Shown: positions 34,017 through 45,463 of the stretch, in pieces
Layout: each line of letters opens with the position of its first letter
Numbering within the stretch: the first letter of the stretch is position 1
Assembly (NCBI GenBank): GCA_965644295.1
Contig: CBFFRP010000159.1
Span: 61,676 to 125,675, forward strand
DNA: 64,000 bases
Origin: Paraphysomonas bandaiensis
Taxonomy: Eukaryota > Chrysophyceae
Direction: 5' to 3'
Notes under the pieces: model-generated
The model's input: the letters and a program-made list of their open reading frames with translations, nothing else
Told to the model about the DNA's origin: nothing
Database searches by the model: none
Position numbers and translations under genes: made by a program

Positions 34017-35507
34017 ATGCATGCACTACTAAACATCGTACTACTCTCATGTATCTCCACTATCTTTGCTCAAATAATAGATTTGAAATCAGGACAACCT
34101 GTGGAAGGTCAATGGATGGAGACTGGGTTCATGTCTATCACATCGAGAGAATGGACACCTGTACAGACTCTATACGACACGTATAGAGACCCTGTGGTGT
34201 TTTTAAGGTATGGTTAGATGTGTGTATATATGGTTTAGCTTATATATGGTGTTCTATGAAGCACGCCGTTAACTCTCTATGGGAGAGATAACGAACCTGT
34301 ACAAGCGAGGATCTCTAATATGAATAACAATGATGGAGCTCTATCTTTTGATGTCAAACTTGTCATGCCGAATGATTCGTATTGCTCGAAGGAGTGGTGG
34401 GTTCCAGAGGACTATCCTGGATCTTTGAACGTAACATGGCTAGTTATGGAGAGTGGTGGCTATTCTATTAACGGCACACAGACAGTTGTCAATACAGCTG
34501 AAGTTTCTGGCTACGTGACGAAAGTTGACTGGGATTACACTTTCGGATCAGAGTGCAACTATCCCACCCAGGAAGGAGACACTGACTTCGCTCCTGGGGT
34601 GCTGCTTTCACTGCAAAGTTTCGACAACGAGATGTTTGTTGTTCCCCGTGCTACGAGCTTATGGACGAAGGGTGAGGTAAACAAGTGCTCCTACTCATGG
34701 AGCACGGGCAGATTTTTCCTCGACAGCCACGACGGTTACCCCGTGGCAGAACGATACAACATGCGTACCGAGCTACTGGGATATCTATTGTTTGATCAGT
34801 ACAGACCCCATGTGATTGACTGTGTGGAAGGGTATTTCTTTGAATTCGGGATGATCGATCGGCTTACCGACTCCTCAATGCTAGTGGATCTGCACGAGCA
34901 GGTTGACGCTTCTGTCCAGCCTGTTGGTCTCTTCGCCACACTTGTGTCATATTACGGAGGAGACAGCAGCAGTCTACGTACCTACTATACCAGTCCTGAA
35001 TCTGCCTCGGACATGTATATTTTTATACAGGTGGGTATGCTATAATCTGTGTAGTATAGAAATTGTATATAGCGTTTGATCTCGTTTCTATAGGAGGATC
35101 AGTGCGAGGACGAAGAAGAGGTTCACCTCGAGGAATCTACCAGCTACCTCTTCATAAGCACTACTTCACGAAATTGCACACTTGAGGAAAACCCTGTCTT
35201 CATTTATTATACTGAAGCCCCGACTTCTATCCCTTCTGGGGAGCCTACCCGGTTGCCATCCATTACGGGACATCCCACTTCGTCGGCACCTACAACTGCT
35301 TTGCAGGGACAGGAAGACAGGAAGAACAAGAGCAAAGACAGTGATGGCTCCGGCGTACTACTCGCGATTATCCTTCCGATAATTATTTTGGCTGTAATTG
35401 CAATAGTGGGGCTTGTAGCTAGGGCGTATTTCGTAGCAGGACCAAGCGGAGCCACAGCACTGGCAGACAGTGACCACAGCGACAACAATCTAGTACAATT
35501 TTCGTGA
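34017..35507 (+). CDS. type I membrane protein with possible lectin-like ectodomain
   Basis: Exons 34017-34207, 34262-35030 and 35094-35507 give 457 residues with frame kept at both joins. The start MHALLNIVLLSCISTIFA is a signal peptide; the ATG at 34017 was chosen because it begins the hydrophobic run. The ectodomain opens with a segment shaped like H-type lectin/discoidin-associated modules (GQWMETGFMSITSREWTPV, PVVFL, ISNMNNNDGALSFDVKL, NVTWLVMESG). A second Cys-containing domain (SECNYP, KCSYSWSTG, VIDCVEGYFFEFGM) and a Thr/Ser/Pro-rich stalk follow. A transmembrane helix (LLAIILPIIILAVIAIVGLVA) leads to a short tail. The domain name is a tentative pattern match. A surface adhesion or recognition role is inference. 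Confidence 0.65.
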
Positions 35508-36708
35508 ATTGAATCATAGAAATTATGAATTCTATTGTGATTGAATATTTGAGTTTAGACAAGTTTTGGTTGCAGTTGTAACACCTTTGTCTTTTTAATT
35601 TGATAATTATTAAGGGTTCGCCCGGACTGAACGACAAATGGCGTAACTTACTTGAAAAACATTAAACACTACTTTTGTTACCTGTTACTAGTACTACTAC
35701 CGAGTCAATATCGCAATTCTACTATAACTCTGCTTCTAGTCAATATTGCTTTTGTTTCTACTACATTGCGGTTACGACATACACCATACACTAATACCTA
35801 ATACTATTTTCTATTTTACAAAACCTATATATACGGACTCACTCCTTTTCGTGGTGTTCTTGGGTCTGGGGGATAAGGAGTACACAGGAGATAATTTTCT
35901 ACGTAAGCCGCAAATATAGACAGTAGATAACGTTCTGCTCACTCATAGCCGAATGCTTGTGTGGTACAAGGTACAAGGGACACTAATAAGCAGGGCTGCT
36001 TATCAAGTAATTGTCAATTGTTGAAATTGCTAGTGTATTTTAGTACTATAAATTATTGCAATAATTGCAATTATAATTGACTACAACCTGCGTCAATTAA
36101 TTGCCACGCAACCCTGCAAATAAATGTCACTTATGTAGACGTCTTTGGGTCTTTACGAATAAACAGGCATACGGGAATGGGCTATCTGCTGACTTCAAAA
36201 TCCTGGAGTTAGCAGATACCAGGTATATATCAACATACTACTTGCTCACTGCATAGTTTGCTTTGAGCGAAAGTGGTTGCACCTTGGTACTTGCGGTGAC
36301 GCATATGCAGCTTTTATAGCGGTAAATATAATGTTAGGATATCAGAGTTAAGCACCCAAATAATAACTATTATACTACTGATGGACTGGTAGTACAGCAG
36401 TATTGGCAAAATAACGTAAGTTATCCTTTTTGTTGATATATATATATACTTATCATTGAATTTTTGCGTAGCATACTTTGTATTATGCTGATTTCACAGA
36501 CGGTTAAAATAATCTTGCAGTATTTCTTTGACATCATTGAGATATATTAAAAATCGGATTTCCTTCAAAAAAATGAGATAACTATTAACACGAAAAAGTA
36601 TGGTAATTATGTATGGAACTGCATATATATTCCATATGTAATAGAACGCTGATCGCGTGCCAACAGTACCACATAGATACTTCTATCATTGACTAAGATA
36701 AAGAAGCG
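35508..36708. other. repeat-rich intergenic region
   Basis: No gene. At 35938-35990 a block (CTCATAGCCGAATGCTTGTG and GGTACAAG, GGGACACTAA) recurs at 42043-42086. At 36268-36345 a diverged LINE 3' tail occurs on the plus strand. A 36185-36222 stretch forms a hairpin (ATCTGCTGACT with AGTTAGCAGAT). The remainder is AT-rich. Confidence 0.6.
36268..36345 (+). mobile_element. diverged LINE 3' tail fragment
   Basis: Contains GCGAAAGTGGTTGCACCTTGG, TTGCGGTGACGCA and AGCTTTTATAGCGGTAAAT, closely matching the 3' tail of the LINE at 49145-49210. It then continues like the copy at 42248 (GGATATCAGAGTTAAGCAC). Confidence 0.75.
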
Positions 36709-39613
36709 TCACTTCTCTGTGGACCATACTCCATACAGAGAGCCCTTAGTATCAAGTCGTCTGAGATTAGGTGCCTCTTCTCTCAGTCTCTGTAGCCGAT
36801 GTGACGAGCTGTTGCCGTCGCATGATCGAAATACACGTATACATTCAGAAATAAAGTCTACCCATAGGCATTTCCTATCCATGGTAGGGGCATAAATTAC
36901 CCTGTTGTGAGGTGACGTTGATTGGCCAAGCAAGGTGGAGATCCCACCTCTGACTGCGGAGGAAAGAGATGAATCCGTGAGTAGTATGGCACATGACTGT
37001 TGCAAATCGGAGGTTGTGGTGCAGCTATTGCTACTCCCTCCACCCCCCGCGCTGTCCCAGGAATAATGAGAACACTCTAGGTTTCGCATCTCGATGTGAA
37101 AGGCGTAAGTCAGCTGGTACTCCTTTTCCCCTTCAGGAGAAGGACACAGACGCATTGCGAGCAGAACATGGCTGAGAAGAAAAACTTGAAGTATATGGGG
37201 GCGGCCATTGTTGACTCCCCATCGTCGTTGTGTGTCTCCCGCCCGTCTGCCTGAACCGGCAGGCCTAAATAAACACATGTACCGCACGTTAGAACCAATC
37301 GTACATACAGTTACAACACTAGACACCGTAGCATCTTTACCTCTCGAAGAACCAATCAACTGCAATCAGATGCTGCATATGGGGGTCAGACGTTACCGAA
37401 GACAGCCAGGTACTAGAATTATTATCCAATGCAGCTAATACAGCCTCTTTGCTAGACCTGGTGGCACATCGAGATAAAAGAGATTCGGAAAATTCCTGGG
37501 CATGCTGATCGATAACTAGGCGCAGATGGGATACTGGTGAATTTGATGACCCCACACTTACAGTGTCTGTATTGTCCTCTACACTATCTGTAGCCTGAGT
37601 TCCGCTGCTGTCGATAGATTTCTTCAGCTGTTCCTCATCAACAATTGCTTCCAGCAATTCATAAAGACCCCACCAATTAGGTTGTGTTAGAAATACATTC
37701 CGCCGCATCAGCAAACCCATTGTTCGCTCGTGTTTGCCGCTATTTTTCGAATGATTAAGCGCATAAGTTGGGGGACATTTCATTCCTCCCGCCACTGTGG
37801 CCTGCTGATTAAGTCGTGTAAATATTTCACCTATCAATGTATTCACGAGAGCCAATTGGTTCTTTACTCTATATGTATCTTTGTCAGCCAAGTTAACGCT
37901 TAACACCTGATTGATTGATTCCACCCATTCGTCTCGCTCGTGAACGCTTCCGGCGCAAAGATATACAGCTGTGTTCGGAGAAACCACAACAAACCAGCTG
38001 CTATCGTTATCGGAGCACAGGCTCGGTAATGGGAGACACACAGTATCGGACCCCTTATTCAGTGGCAACGTAAACTCCAGGCGTAGAGTTCCGGGAGCCA
38101 GTTCACGCTCTTGTGGCGAATTCGGCTCCGGGGGAGGATGCTGAGGAGGGGTTTGAAAAGGGCGCCGGGTCTTTACCACAGGCGGTGTGGGGTCAGCTAT
38201 AAATCGATCTTTTCGAGAATTAAGAGATCTCGCCGCACTATCATCCGAAATGGGCACACGAACTTGCACCTCACTAGTGGCTACGAGAATATCTGACATC
38301 AAATAAACATGCACACGCCTCACCGCACCGGCGCAACCTTTTCCACTCTTTACATGCCTCTTTAGAAATCCCTTCCGCAATATACTCCGACCACTACTCG
38401 CCAGAGCAGGTACTTGGTGCCCTAAATTACCACGAACTAATTGGTCGTACAGATCATGAAGATGCTTCCTGTGCTGGTCTTCTCTGATAGCATGGTAACA
38501 CCCCAGCAAACATTTAGACATATCCATGAACAGTTTCCTCGCCAATTGGTAGGTAGATTCGAATACCTCAACATAATCTGAATCAACAAGTCGAAGCGCA
38601 CCCCCAACGCACTCGTATATCTGCTTGCAATTCAACAGATACCACGGGAGTCGTTTCGCGGGCCTGGACAACAGTGACATTAAACTTTCTCCTACACGCC
38701 CCTCTACTGACAGGACGTGCTCACCAAACTCAGGCTGATCCCGCACGAGCGATGACAGTAACTCCAACACTCTCGGAAGCGACCCAACACAGCCTCTAAA
38801 CACCCGGAAGGATGGACAAAATTTACGAATAGTTGTTATGAAAGCTGTATGTGCACTCAAAATATCTGGGAGTGCCTCGTCCATGTGAAAACTGGCATGG
38901 GTGTTCAGTGATCGCTTCCAGTGGGACACGCGCAGATCTTTCAGGCTCTGTAAATGGAGCTCACACACAGTTTTCACACCATCTAAGGATGCGACAAAAC
39001 TTAAAACTGCAGCGGACTCCATGAATTCTCGCACTGGTGGCATACTAATGTACCTAAAGTCCTGCAGAATCACAGAAAGCATCTGCATAACATGTACGAA
39101 GTCTTGTTCAGAGGCGATGCATGCCTCCATGATAGCGAAGAACTTGTGGAAAAAAGGAAAACAAGGATGCAAACGCTCAGCGTTCGGATTGTATGGTGTA
39201 CAAGTATGGTGTCTGTAGGGCTTCACCAGTATATGTACACCCCAACAGGACTCGCAGAAGTAAGAGTCCGCATTGTCACATTGTTCACACCGAAGACTGG
39301 CAGGCACCGAGTCACAATTACCACACATCATATGCGGTAAGCTGGAGAGGTCTGTTTGTTTCTCTTTTAAACTCTCCAAAACATCACAAGTGTCACTGCA
39401 TTCTTGATATATATTTACGTCGACTGAAAATACAGCACAGAAATCATCTCGATTGATGTCTATAAGCCGCTCTGATGGTCGCCACAGCTGTCCTCTTTCC
39501 TCTGGAGTGAGAGGGGTTGATAGAAGAGGACTTATGAGACATGTTTCTTCATCACCAGTGTGGTCGGTGGTGTATTCTTCTTCAATTACCCCCTGCAGTA
39601 TCTCCATATCCAT
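36709..39613 (-). CDS. RhoGEF with B-box-like zinc finger, DH and PH domains
   Basis: Two exons (37341-39613 and 36709-37264) join in phase to give 942 residues. Residues about 95-145 form a B-box-like zinc finger (CGNCDSVP, CEQCDNADSYFCESCWGVH, HHTC). A Dbl-homology domain follows (EACIASEQDFVHVMQML, KRLPWYLLNCKQIYE, EDQHRKHLHDLYDQL), then a PH domain (SILRKGFLKRHVKS, VYLMSDILVAT, ERDEWVESINQVL) interrupted by a Pro-rich loop. The C-terminal 300 residues are unrecognised. DH-PH proteins exchange GDP for GTP on Rho-family GTPases and so control actin. The zinc-finger/DH/PH order is recognisable; the GTPase target is unknown. Confidence 0.85.
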
Positions 39614-39782
39614 ACCTATCTGTATATATACAACTATAAAGATATTATGAGATCATTATGCGATACAATACACGAGAGAAGAGAATAGGAGTAAGAAGAT
39701 GGAGGGGAGTGTTACATGTGAGGATTGGAAGGGATAGTTTGGTGTTGTTCGTGTTACTGTTAACTATCCATACCTTCACTGC

Positions 39783-39995
39783 TGTATGTATGTATGTATG
39801 TATGTATGTATGTATGTATGTATGTATGTATGTATGTATGTATGTATGTATGTATGTATGTATGTATGTATGTATGTATGTATGTATGTATGTATGTAGG
39901 TAGGTAGGTATGTATGTATGTATGTATGTATGTATGTATGTATGTATGTATGTATGTATGTATGTATGTATGTATGTATGTATGTATGTATGTAT
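39783..39995. repeat. (TATG)n tetranucleotide array with a GTAGG interruption
   Basis: About 210 bp of TATG repeats, broken by TAGGTAGGTAGG near 39897-39908. It sits about 55 bp upstream of the isopentenyl phosphate kinase ATG. In-frame Met-Tyr-Val-Cys runs feed into that gene's frame, so automatic start calls here are unreliable. Confidence 0.98.
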
Positions 39996-40048
39996 CTAGT
40001 ATATCAGATATGGTTAGCTATCCACTGCATACAAACTCATGCATATAC

Positions 40049-41269
40049 ATGACACCACGTGCGATTAAACGAACCAGCACCCTTCTAGCGTCCCTCTTAT
40101 ACCTCTCCCCCTACAGTGTCAACAGCATACACTCAGAAGCAGAGCCATCACCTCTGGTCTCTAAGTATGTCATAGTTAAGTACGGGGGATCGGCTATTAC
40201 TCATAAGGGGAAACTCGAAACTGTTCATGAAGATAATCTTGATTCCACTGCGTGTCAAGTACAAAGCGTTCTCCAGCAGCATGATTCTCCTCATATCGCA
40301 ATAGTTCACGGAGCGGGTAATACATACATATGTGTGATACGTAAATATGTATATGCTCATAATCTGTATACATATATATACGTATATTCTATGTTCTGTT
40401 TTGTGGTGATTGTAGTTTCATTACTTGTAGGGTCATTTGGACACTTTCAAGCCCACAAGTATGGGTTGAAATCTGGTGGAGGAGGAGACTGGGTGGAAGG
40501 GCTGTGCATGACCCGACAGAGTGTGTTGAAACTCAACACACTGGTGACTGACTCGCACATCCGAAAGGGTGTTCCTGCTGTAAGCGTATCATTATTTCCT
40601 ACTGCAATATGCAATGATGGAGCATTGATAGCTCCTGGCTCAATGGCTATGGTGAAGTCATTATTATCCTTAGGGATAATCCCTGTACTACATGGCGATG
40701 TATTGCTGGATACACGGCAGAAATGTTTGATATATAGCGGAGACAGGATCCTACATTGGTAATGTATACTGCAGATCCGTACCTTCCAGCTATAATTTAT
40801 CTATGTATAAACGTAGGGTGATTAAAGAACTTGCTAATGGCAATCCTACTGCCAGCAACGTCCGAGCAGTGTTTCTCACAGACGTGGCAGGAGTATATGA
40901 TCGACCACCGGGTGTCCAAAATGACGAAACCGGAATGCCCAATGAAATGCCCTCTCTAATAAAAGAAATTTTCGTCACCAATAGTGGCAAGGTTGATATC
41001 GTGCATTATATAGAAGTATTTATGTGTAACGAAAGGTCTATACTGTGCAGATATTAAGCGCAGTTGACACATCTTCACACATGCATGAACACGACGTGAC
41101 GGGTGGCATGGGGGCTAAGATTCGATGTGCTGCTGACATTGCTAGAGATACCGGGTCAGAGGTGTTTATAGTACAAGCTGGAACTGATCACGCACTGGTC
41201 GCTCTTTCGGGACGTGCGTGTGACAGCTCCAAAGGGTTCGTTGGAACCAAAGTTTCACGATTGTATTGA
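40049..41269 (+). CDS. IPK: isopentenyl phosphate kinase
   Basis: Exons 40049-40316, 40431-40758, 40817-40991 and 41051-41269 give 329 residues in one frame. The amino-acid-kinase fold is marked by VIVKYGGSAIT near the start, HGAG-SFGHFQAHKYG across the first join, PVLHGDVLLDT, SGDRIL, AVFLTDVAGVYDRPP, and the family's DVTGGMGAKI. The enzyme phosphorylates isopentenyl phosphate with ATP to isopentenyl diphosphate, the last step of the alternative mevalonate route of archaea. Homologues also occur in plants and scattered protists and animals. About 45 residues precede the kinase core, including a hydrophobic Ser/Leu-rich segment (TSTLLASLLYLS), possibly a targeting peptide. ATG 40049 was chosen because the upstream frame runs into the simple repeat. 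Confidence 0.93.
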
Positions 41270-42042
41270 AATCTGTGTAGGTGTGTAAATATAAGCAATA
41301 ATTATGTATATTTTTGAAAGGTACTACTACTGTGTACAAGAAACACGAAGGGTAGTTACTAGTTAGACACAATTATATTGCATTAGACTACATTATCTAG
41401 CAAAGCAACAGAAAACTCCTTGTATATCTTATATACTTATATACATTATACAAATCCTTCGACGAATAATGGTACATTCTGGTGTCCACAACACTCTCTC
41501 CTGTATAGTGCTGTGTATAGCTGTAATATATTCAAACAAACCCATCACTCCTTAGCAGCCAGGGATGCTTGCACGTACTCTATCATTGCTGGATTGTTGG
41601 CCGTTGTTGTATTTAAATTGCTACACAATGAAGCTGCCTACGATTAAAATATATGTTCAATAATGGGCCTGTCATGCACATGAGCCATTCGTCGTTCGTC
41701 GTAGTGCGTGTGTTATGAAAGTATTAACAACTTTTTGGTTGTGTCTATGAAGCCAATGTTGAAACAAACTATAAAGTTCAGCCCTGTTGGGTGTTGTGCG
41801 ATATATGCGATATTGAGAAATTAAGAATTGTATTCTAAGGTTTTTACTTTCAACCGTCACTTGCATAATACAGTAGTCAGATACAGTTTTATTCCCATTT
41901 TCTCTCAAAATAAGTGTTTCTTGACCTGAATTTGGTCCAACGAATGCTCATAATACTAGCACTAGGCGTTTAACATAATATATATGTAATATGTAACGTA
42001 TATATATCTTATGCACACTTAGTCAGCAAATATTCTTCTGCC
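41270..42042. other. intergenic
   Basis: AT-rich region with no supported gene. Short frames at 41420-41647 and 41672-41908 have no recognisable content. Confidence 0.4.
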
Positions 42043-42343
42043 TACTCATAACCGAATGCTTGTGTGGTACAAGGGACACTAAAAAGTAAAAGTGTCTCTC
42101 GTGTAATTATGGGCCCACCTCAAGGGCATCCGGGGTATGGGGCTGCAGATTAAAGTCAAGCATCCGGGCTACTAAGTTCACCTTAACGACAAAGAAGAGC
42201 GAAAGTGGTTGCACCTTGGTGCTTTCGGTGACTTACAAGCTGCTTTCAAATAGTAGGATATCAGAGTTAAGCACTGGTTAATAAAATTGTTTGGCTGCAA
42301 TAGTTCTGACTCTACACGCCTATTGATAATAATCAGACATTCA
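42043..42343 (+). mobile_element. short retroelement ending in the LINE 3' tail
   Basis: It starts with a block shared with 35938-35990 and passes through a unique GC-richer segment with a repeated GCATCCGGG. It ends with the LINE tail (GCGAAAGTGGTTGCACC, then CCTATTGATAATAATCAGACATTCACTA). The last 30 bases match the true 3' terminus of the LINE at 49329. It could be a SINE that borrows the LINE tail, or a rearranged truncated LINE. Confidence 0.6.
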
Positions 42344-42379
42344 CTACATACTAGATACTAGCACCATTAAAACAGGGAA

Positions 42380-42500
42380 TATACAGCCTTTCAACAACGT
42401 CAATATTCGGTTCGAACAGAAGCTACCTCTTATCATAATTACGATATTCGATATTGGCAGTCATTTATATTGTTATCCAAATACACAATTTATTCAACTT
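42380..42500. repeat. diverged dispersed repeat (partner near 54145-54240)
   Basis: Shares TCAATATT(C/G)GGTT, AACAGAA and GATATTGGCAGTCAT with 54145-54240 in the same order. About 90 bp is alignable; origin unknown. Confidence 0.45.
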
Positions 42501-42829
42501 TCATAAAAGTCGAGGTAATACCAAAACCTGGTAAAGCAATTTCACCAGGTTTCATATATAAATATTGAGTTATTATTTTACTGTAATTTGTATCTGAGAG
42601 GTTAAAGATAAAGAAAAAGTCGCAAGTATAGTTGTTATTAGCAGTATTTATTGCGTTAAAAGTTGGCCCTGCTATTATTACTTGTGTTTTGTAATATCAT
42701 ATTCTCATATATAGCTACATCTGCTTCGCTTGAGACTGCAAACGCTCCAACCGAATAGCCTGATTTTGGATACATTGCATACGCATATAGCTATCTTTAC
42801 CACTACTACTTACAGTAGTATTAGTACCT

Positions 42830-45463
42830 ATGCTCGGAAACGACGCGGCAACAGCCGCTGGGGGCACATTGCTAGTAGGTGGAGAGCTAGGGAGAGCGTC
42901 CCGTGGTATCTGTACTGCTGACCCCTACAAGCTCCTATGCAACATCCTTACGAAATGGGTCACTAAAGCCAGAGCCAAGGACCATACTGTCATTGTCGCC
43001 GGCGACTTCAATGGCTCCATGGAGACAAATCCTAAAGGCAGAGACATACGACCACTTGCCGACAAACTCCAACTGGCTGCACCACTCCATGAGCTTCTCC
43101 TACCCAGGAAAACATATCATACCTTCCACAGATTAGACAAAGGAATATCGCGGATCGATCATATTCTACACACGCCGTTACCTCCGAACATGTCTGTTAC
43201 GGACACTGGCTGCCTTGACTCCCCCTCATTACTCGCAGCAGCCTTCGATCATCGACCGGTCTGGGTCGGTTTCACCGTACCAGTCAATCTTGACCCTCGA
43301 CCACCGGAGTCGCACCTCCGAATCCCCCCCCGTCTCAATGTAAACCCGAAGGACTCCAAGGAAGTACAGGCATACACCGCAAGACTCCTCCAACTTCATG
43401 CACAACTACCACATTTAGACAACGGATCGACTGCCATACTCCCTCCTGAGGTGGCAGCCAACAGACTAGCGGCCATCCATCACATAACCCTCCAGGCTTC
43501 GCTTGAGGCGAAGCGTCCTGCATGTACACATAGCACACGCCTACACGAACGTTGTCAGCGCACACGCTCAAAGTTCAAGAATGGCTTTTCCCCGGAAATG
43601 AGAGTAATACAGGAAGGAATGCTCATGGTTTTGCGGATTATCCAAAAGATGTTCAATTCTGCTGGATACAAACGGCATGGATGGCGCGGCCCCCCGGCAA
43701 CCACCCCCACCCACGAAATCATCACTGCATGGTTCGCCCGATGGGACTCCTATCTCAGGAGTTCTCAGGGTCACATCAAAGGCATATCGGACATCAACTT
43801 CTGGTGCAGCCACCGCAACGCGGACCCACGAGTAATCCTGGGTTGGAACGCAAAGCAAGCCACCAAGAAAAACCTTCTCCGAATTGCCTTGCGACTGAGA
43901 GGACTTCTTCATGGAAGAGCCAGGACAGAAATGCGGACTAGACTCACGGCTCGCACCAAGCAGATGGAGGCACTGCTACAGCAGAAAAGACTTCAAGCAA
44001 TTCTTCAGAAAATTGGTCTCAAGGTCAAAACACCACTCCGACTTACCACGGTGAAAACAACGGACGGACACATCCTCACAACGCCGCAAGACATTCATGA
44101 AGGCATTAATGCGCACTTCCGTGAGCATCATGCCAAACCTCCTGGACTTGACCCTGTAGCACAACAGCTCCAGGATGACCCTACATGGTGGAAATCACTT
44201 CTTGATCCGGGCTCAGCGACATGCCAGGAACCACTCCACCCCCGCTCGAAAATTCCTCTTCCCCTGCAACTGGGGTTACGACGGGCCCTTTGTACCAAGA
44301 CCACTCCGGCCATGGCAGCCACACTCAAATCTACTCTTGCAAAAGACATCACCCAGGATGAATTCTACTGCACACTTCACTCTCTCTCCTTCAACCGCGC
44401 GCCTGGACCCTCAATGGTCTCCTCCAACATGGTCAAATCCTGGCCACCGGTAGTTCAGCGAGAGGCTTACATCCTCACCAGATCTCTCTGGAAACATAAA
44501 CATGTGCCCATTTGGTGGAGAGACAGGGTAATGTCTCCCATTCTCAAGAAACCAGGAGAATCCTCCCTCACTAATCTCCGACCGATTGGTCTGCTTGAAG
44601 TCAGTAGGAAAATATTAACAAGGATAATCACTCATAGAATTCTTACCGTATGGGAGGAACAGAAAGTTTTGCATCCGTCCCAGCATGGTTATCGCTGGAG
44701 GAACGGGACGGACACAGCGATACTACGGGTACTCGCGGCTGCAGAAGAAGCAAGACGAAAAGGCGACCAGCATATATGTACACTCTGGGACTTCAAGAAG
44801 GCCTTCGACTCAATTGCGCCTAACCTCATGCGTCTCGCGTGGGCACGACTGGGCGTTCCGGACGATGTAGTTGACTGGTTTGGCAACTTAGATGCCGGCG
44901 GTCTAACATTTCCCTGGACACCATTCATGGCAAACAACATAGAGCCACGTTCTCTCCTTGACCTCCTGTCCGCAGACGGCCACTTCATTGCACTATTCAG
45001 TCTGGGTTTCGAAGCCGAAAGGGGTATCACCCAAGGGGGCACAGAATCCACATGCGCCTGGGTGGCACTCTACGACATCCTTCTCACGTGGCTGGACATT
45101 GAACTGTCAACAACGAGTCCAACGTTACCAACTATTCAACTCACGACTCCGACTACAGGCGAAATAAAGATCTCCTTCGCGGATGATCTTAACACAATAG
45201 CTAAATCCATACACGCTGCCCAACTCATTGCCCAACAAATATCTGCGTTCTGCGTACTTTCGGGAATGGAACTCTCTATCCCCAAAGTAGTTTGCACAGT
45301 GTTTCCGATCCTACAGGATTCCAACAAGTCCTCCGACCCCATTGGCTACAACATTCTCTACGACTGGTCATGGCGCCCACACCCAGTCCCTATCCAAACA
45401 TCACTAGAGTCGATACATTACCTCGGAGCAGACCTTTGCAATGGAACTCAGGTTGGGACCTGA
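42830..45463 (+). CDS. LINE polyprotein, N-terminal part (endonuclease and reverse transcriptase)
   Basis: The first 18 codons come from the host TIR element; true LINE sequence begins at 42885. Endonuclease motifs are HTVIVAGDFNGSM and SRIDHILHT, followed by DHRPVWV. The RT shows NLRPIGLLEVSRKI, SQHGYRWRNGTDTAI, the catalytic LWDFKKAFDSI, GITQGGTEST and the FADDLNTIA box. All RT motifs are intact. The frame ends at a TGA created by the 1.3-kb insertion. Non-LTR RT copies its RNA at a nicked target site. Without a start codon of its own and with a truncated endonuclease, this copy is presumably inactive. Confidence 0.93.
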   Translation: MLGNDAATAAGGTLLVGGELGRASRGICTADPYKLLCNILTKWVTKARAKDHTVIVAGDFNGSMETNPKGRDIRPLADKLQLAAPLHELLLPRKTYHTFHRLDKGISRIDHILHTPLPPNMSVTDTGCLDSPSLLAAAFDHRPVWVGFTVPVNLDPRPPESHLRIPPRLNVNPKDSKEVQAYTARLLQLHAQLPHLDNGSTAILPPEVAANRLAAIHHITLQASLEAKRPACTHSTRLHERCQRTRSKFKNGFSPEMRVIQEGMLMVLRIIQKMFNSAGYKRHGWRGPPATTPTHEIITAWFARWDSYLRSSQGHIKGISDINFWCSHRNADPRVILGWNAKQATKKNLLRIALRLRGLLHGRARTEMRTRLTARTKQMEALLQQKRLQAILQKIGLKVKTPLRLTTVKTTDGHILTTPQDIHEGINAHFREHHAKPPGLDPVAQQLQDDPTWWKSLLDPGSATCQEPLHPRSKIPLPLQLGLRRALCTKTTPAMAATLKSTLAKDITQDEFYCTLHSLSFNRAPGPSMVSSNMVKSWPPVVQREAYILTRSLWKHKHVPIWWRDRVMSPILKKPGESSLTNLRPIGLLEVSRKILTRIITHRILTVWEEQKVLHPSQHGYRWRNGTDTAILRVLAAAEEARRKGDQHICTLWDFKKAFDSIAPNLMRLAWARLGVPDDVVDWFGNLDAGGLTFPWTPFMANNIEPRSLLDLLSADGHFIALFSLGFEAERGITQGGTESTCAWVALYDILLTWLDIELSTTSPTLPTIQLTTPTTGEIKISFADDLNTIAKSIHAAQLIAQQISAFCVLSGMELSIPKVVCTVFPILQDSNKSSDPIGYNILYDWSWRPHPVPIQTSLESIHYLGADLCNGTQVGT
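42872..42884. repeat. left LINE target-site duplication
   Basis: The 13-nt word CTAGTAGGTGGAG is repeated exactly at 49330-49342. The uninterrupted version is at the paralogous site near 61979-61991. Confidence 0.93.

Noticed and set aside
36325-36350. 5S rRNA-derived SINE, because of GAGTTAAGCAC
   Set aside because: Only about 11 bases resemble the 5S internal region, and the corresponding place in the intact LINE tail does not keep them.
43335-43912. Opposite-strand frames within the LINE
   Set aside because: Shadows of the RT/endonuclease coding strand, without recognisable content.
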